62,141 nt of DNA from an uncultured Clostridia bacterium (GTDB lineage: Bacteria; Bacillota; Clostridia; Monoglobales; Monoglobaceae). The notes under the pieces are model-generated. The model was not told where the DNA came from, did not search any database, and saw only the letters and a program-made list of their open reading frames with translations. How positions within the stretch are numbered: position 1 is the stretch's first letter; each line of letters starts with the position of its first letter. The DNA lies in NCBI GenBank assembly GCA_947625905.1, contig CANQQJ010000019.1:1-62141 (forward strand), read 5' to 3'. Shown piece after piece: positions 62,072 through 62,141 of this stretch. Both the position numbers and the translations under genes were made by a program.

Positions 62072-62133
62072 GATACAATTGATGGGTGACAAATAAAAAG
62101 GAAAATGAACTCCAAATATGATATAATGTTAAA
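62072..62133. repeat. Right copy of 62-bp window-terminal inverted repeat
   Basis: This is the reverse complement of 9-70. Together with the left copy it frames the window. In both places the inner border reads GTTA(T/C)GATACAATT. The region between yunB and this copy (61904-62071) shows no gene. Confidence 0.85.
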
Positions 62134-62141
62134 GAACAAAG

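Overview
The window is a gene-dense stretch from a spore-forming member of the Clostridia (Bacillota). Support for this comes from a GerA-type germinant receptor, YunB, a DUF11 protein behind a SigK-like promoter, a CIRCE-controlled groESL operon, AGGAGG-type ribosome binding sites with TTG and GTG starts, and ferredoxin-linked 2-oxoacid oxidation. Two large secreted rhamnogalacturonan lyases point to pectin use, so a gut or other plant-fibre habitat is likely. I cannot name the species. About 62 bp at each end of the window are the same sequence in inverted orientation. This suggests a contig broken at both ends in copies of one repeat.

Layout, left to right. 0-4 kb: gerA-type operon in which the permease and lipoprotein subunits are one open reading frame. 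3.6-8.6 kb: a flavodoxin gene, then a four-gene cassette (alpha/beta hydrolase, free-standing condensation domain, carrier protein, acyl/aminoacyl-AMP ligase) that looks like a small amide-forming pathway. 8.6-9.2 kb: a 6S-like RNA gene and repeats. 9.2-16.2 kb: groEL/groES, citrate synthase, recO, an RluA-type pseudouridine synthase, a secreted protein, a second 6S-like RNA and an AbrB-like regulator. 16.3-20.1 kb: htpG, carboxynorspermidine decarboxylase and a QueG-like iron-sulfur protein. 20.3-25.5 kb: two-component system, ABC transporter and two exported proteins. 25.8-27.4 kb: RelB/YafQ toxin-antitoxin pair and the DUF11 protein. 27.4-34.9 kb: two PL11 lyases. 34.9-38.0 kb: polyamine genes (speE, speB, carboxynorspermidine synthase). 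38.3-44.9 kb: ddl, murI, DUF1934, argS, a small exported protein and an S41 protease. 44.9-52.1 kb: ileS, ArsR-type regulator, membrane proteins, lysS and greA. 52.2-57.3 kb: CtpA-type protease, a 31-residue membrane peptide, a PucR/CdaR regulator and an ABC-F ATPase. 57.3-61.9 kb: four-subunit VorABCD-type ferredoxin oxidoreductase with a P-loop ATPase and RseC, then yunB.

The most unusual non-coding signal is a dispersed family of 7-bp-unit arrays. Almost every unit ends in TAG, and five of the six arrays begin with AACGTAG or AACATAG. They lie beside palindromic, MITE-like modules in intergenic regions. In two cases the array itself supplies the stop codon of the neighbouring gene. Two structurally similar 6S-like RNAs, the GerAB-GerAC fusion and the condensation/carrier/ligase cassette are the other main points. 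All functional calls rest on reading motifs by eye; no searches were run.
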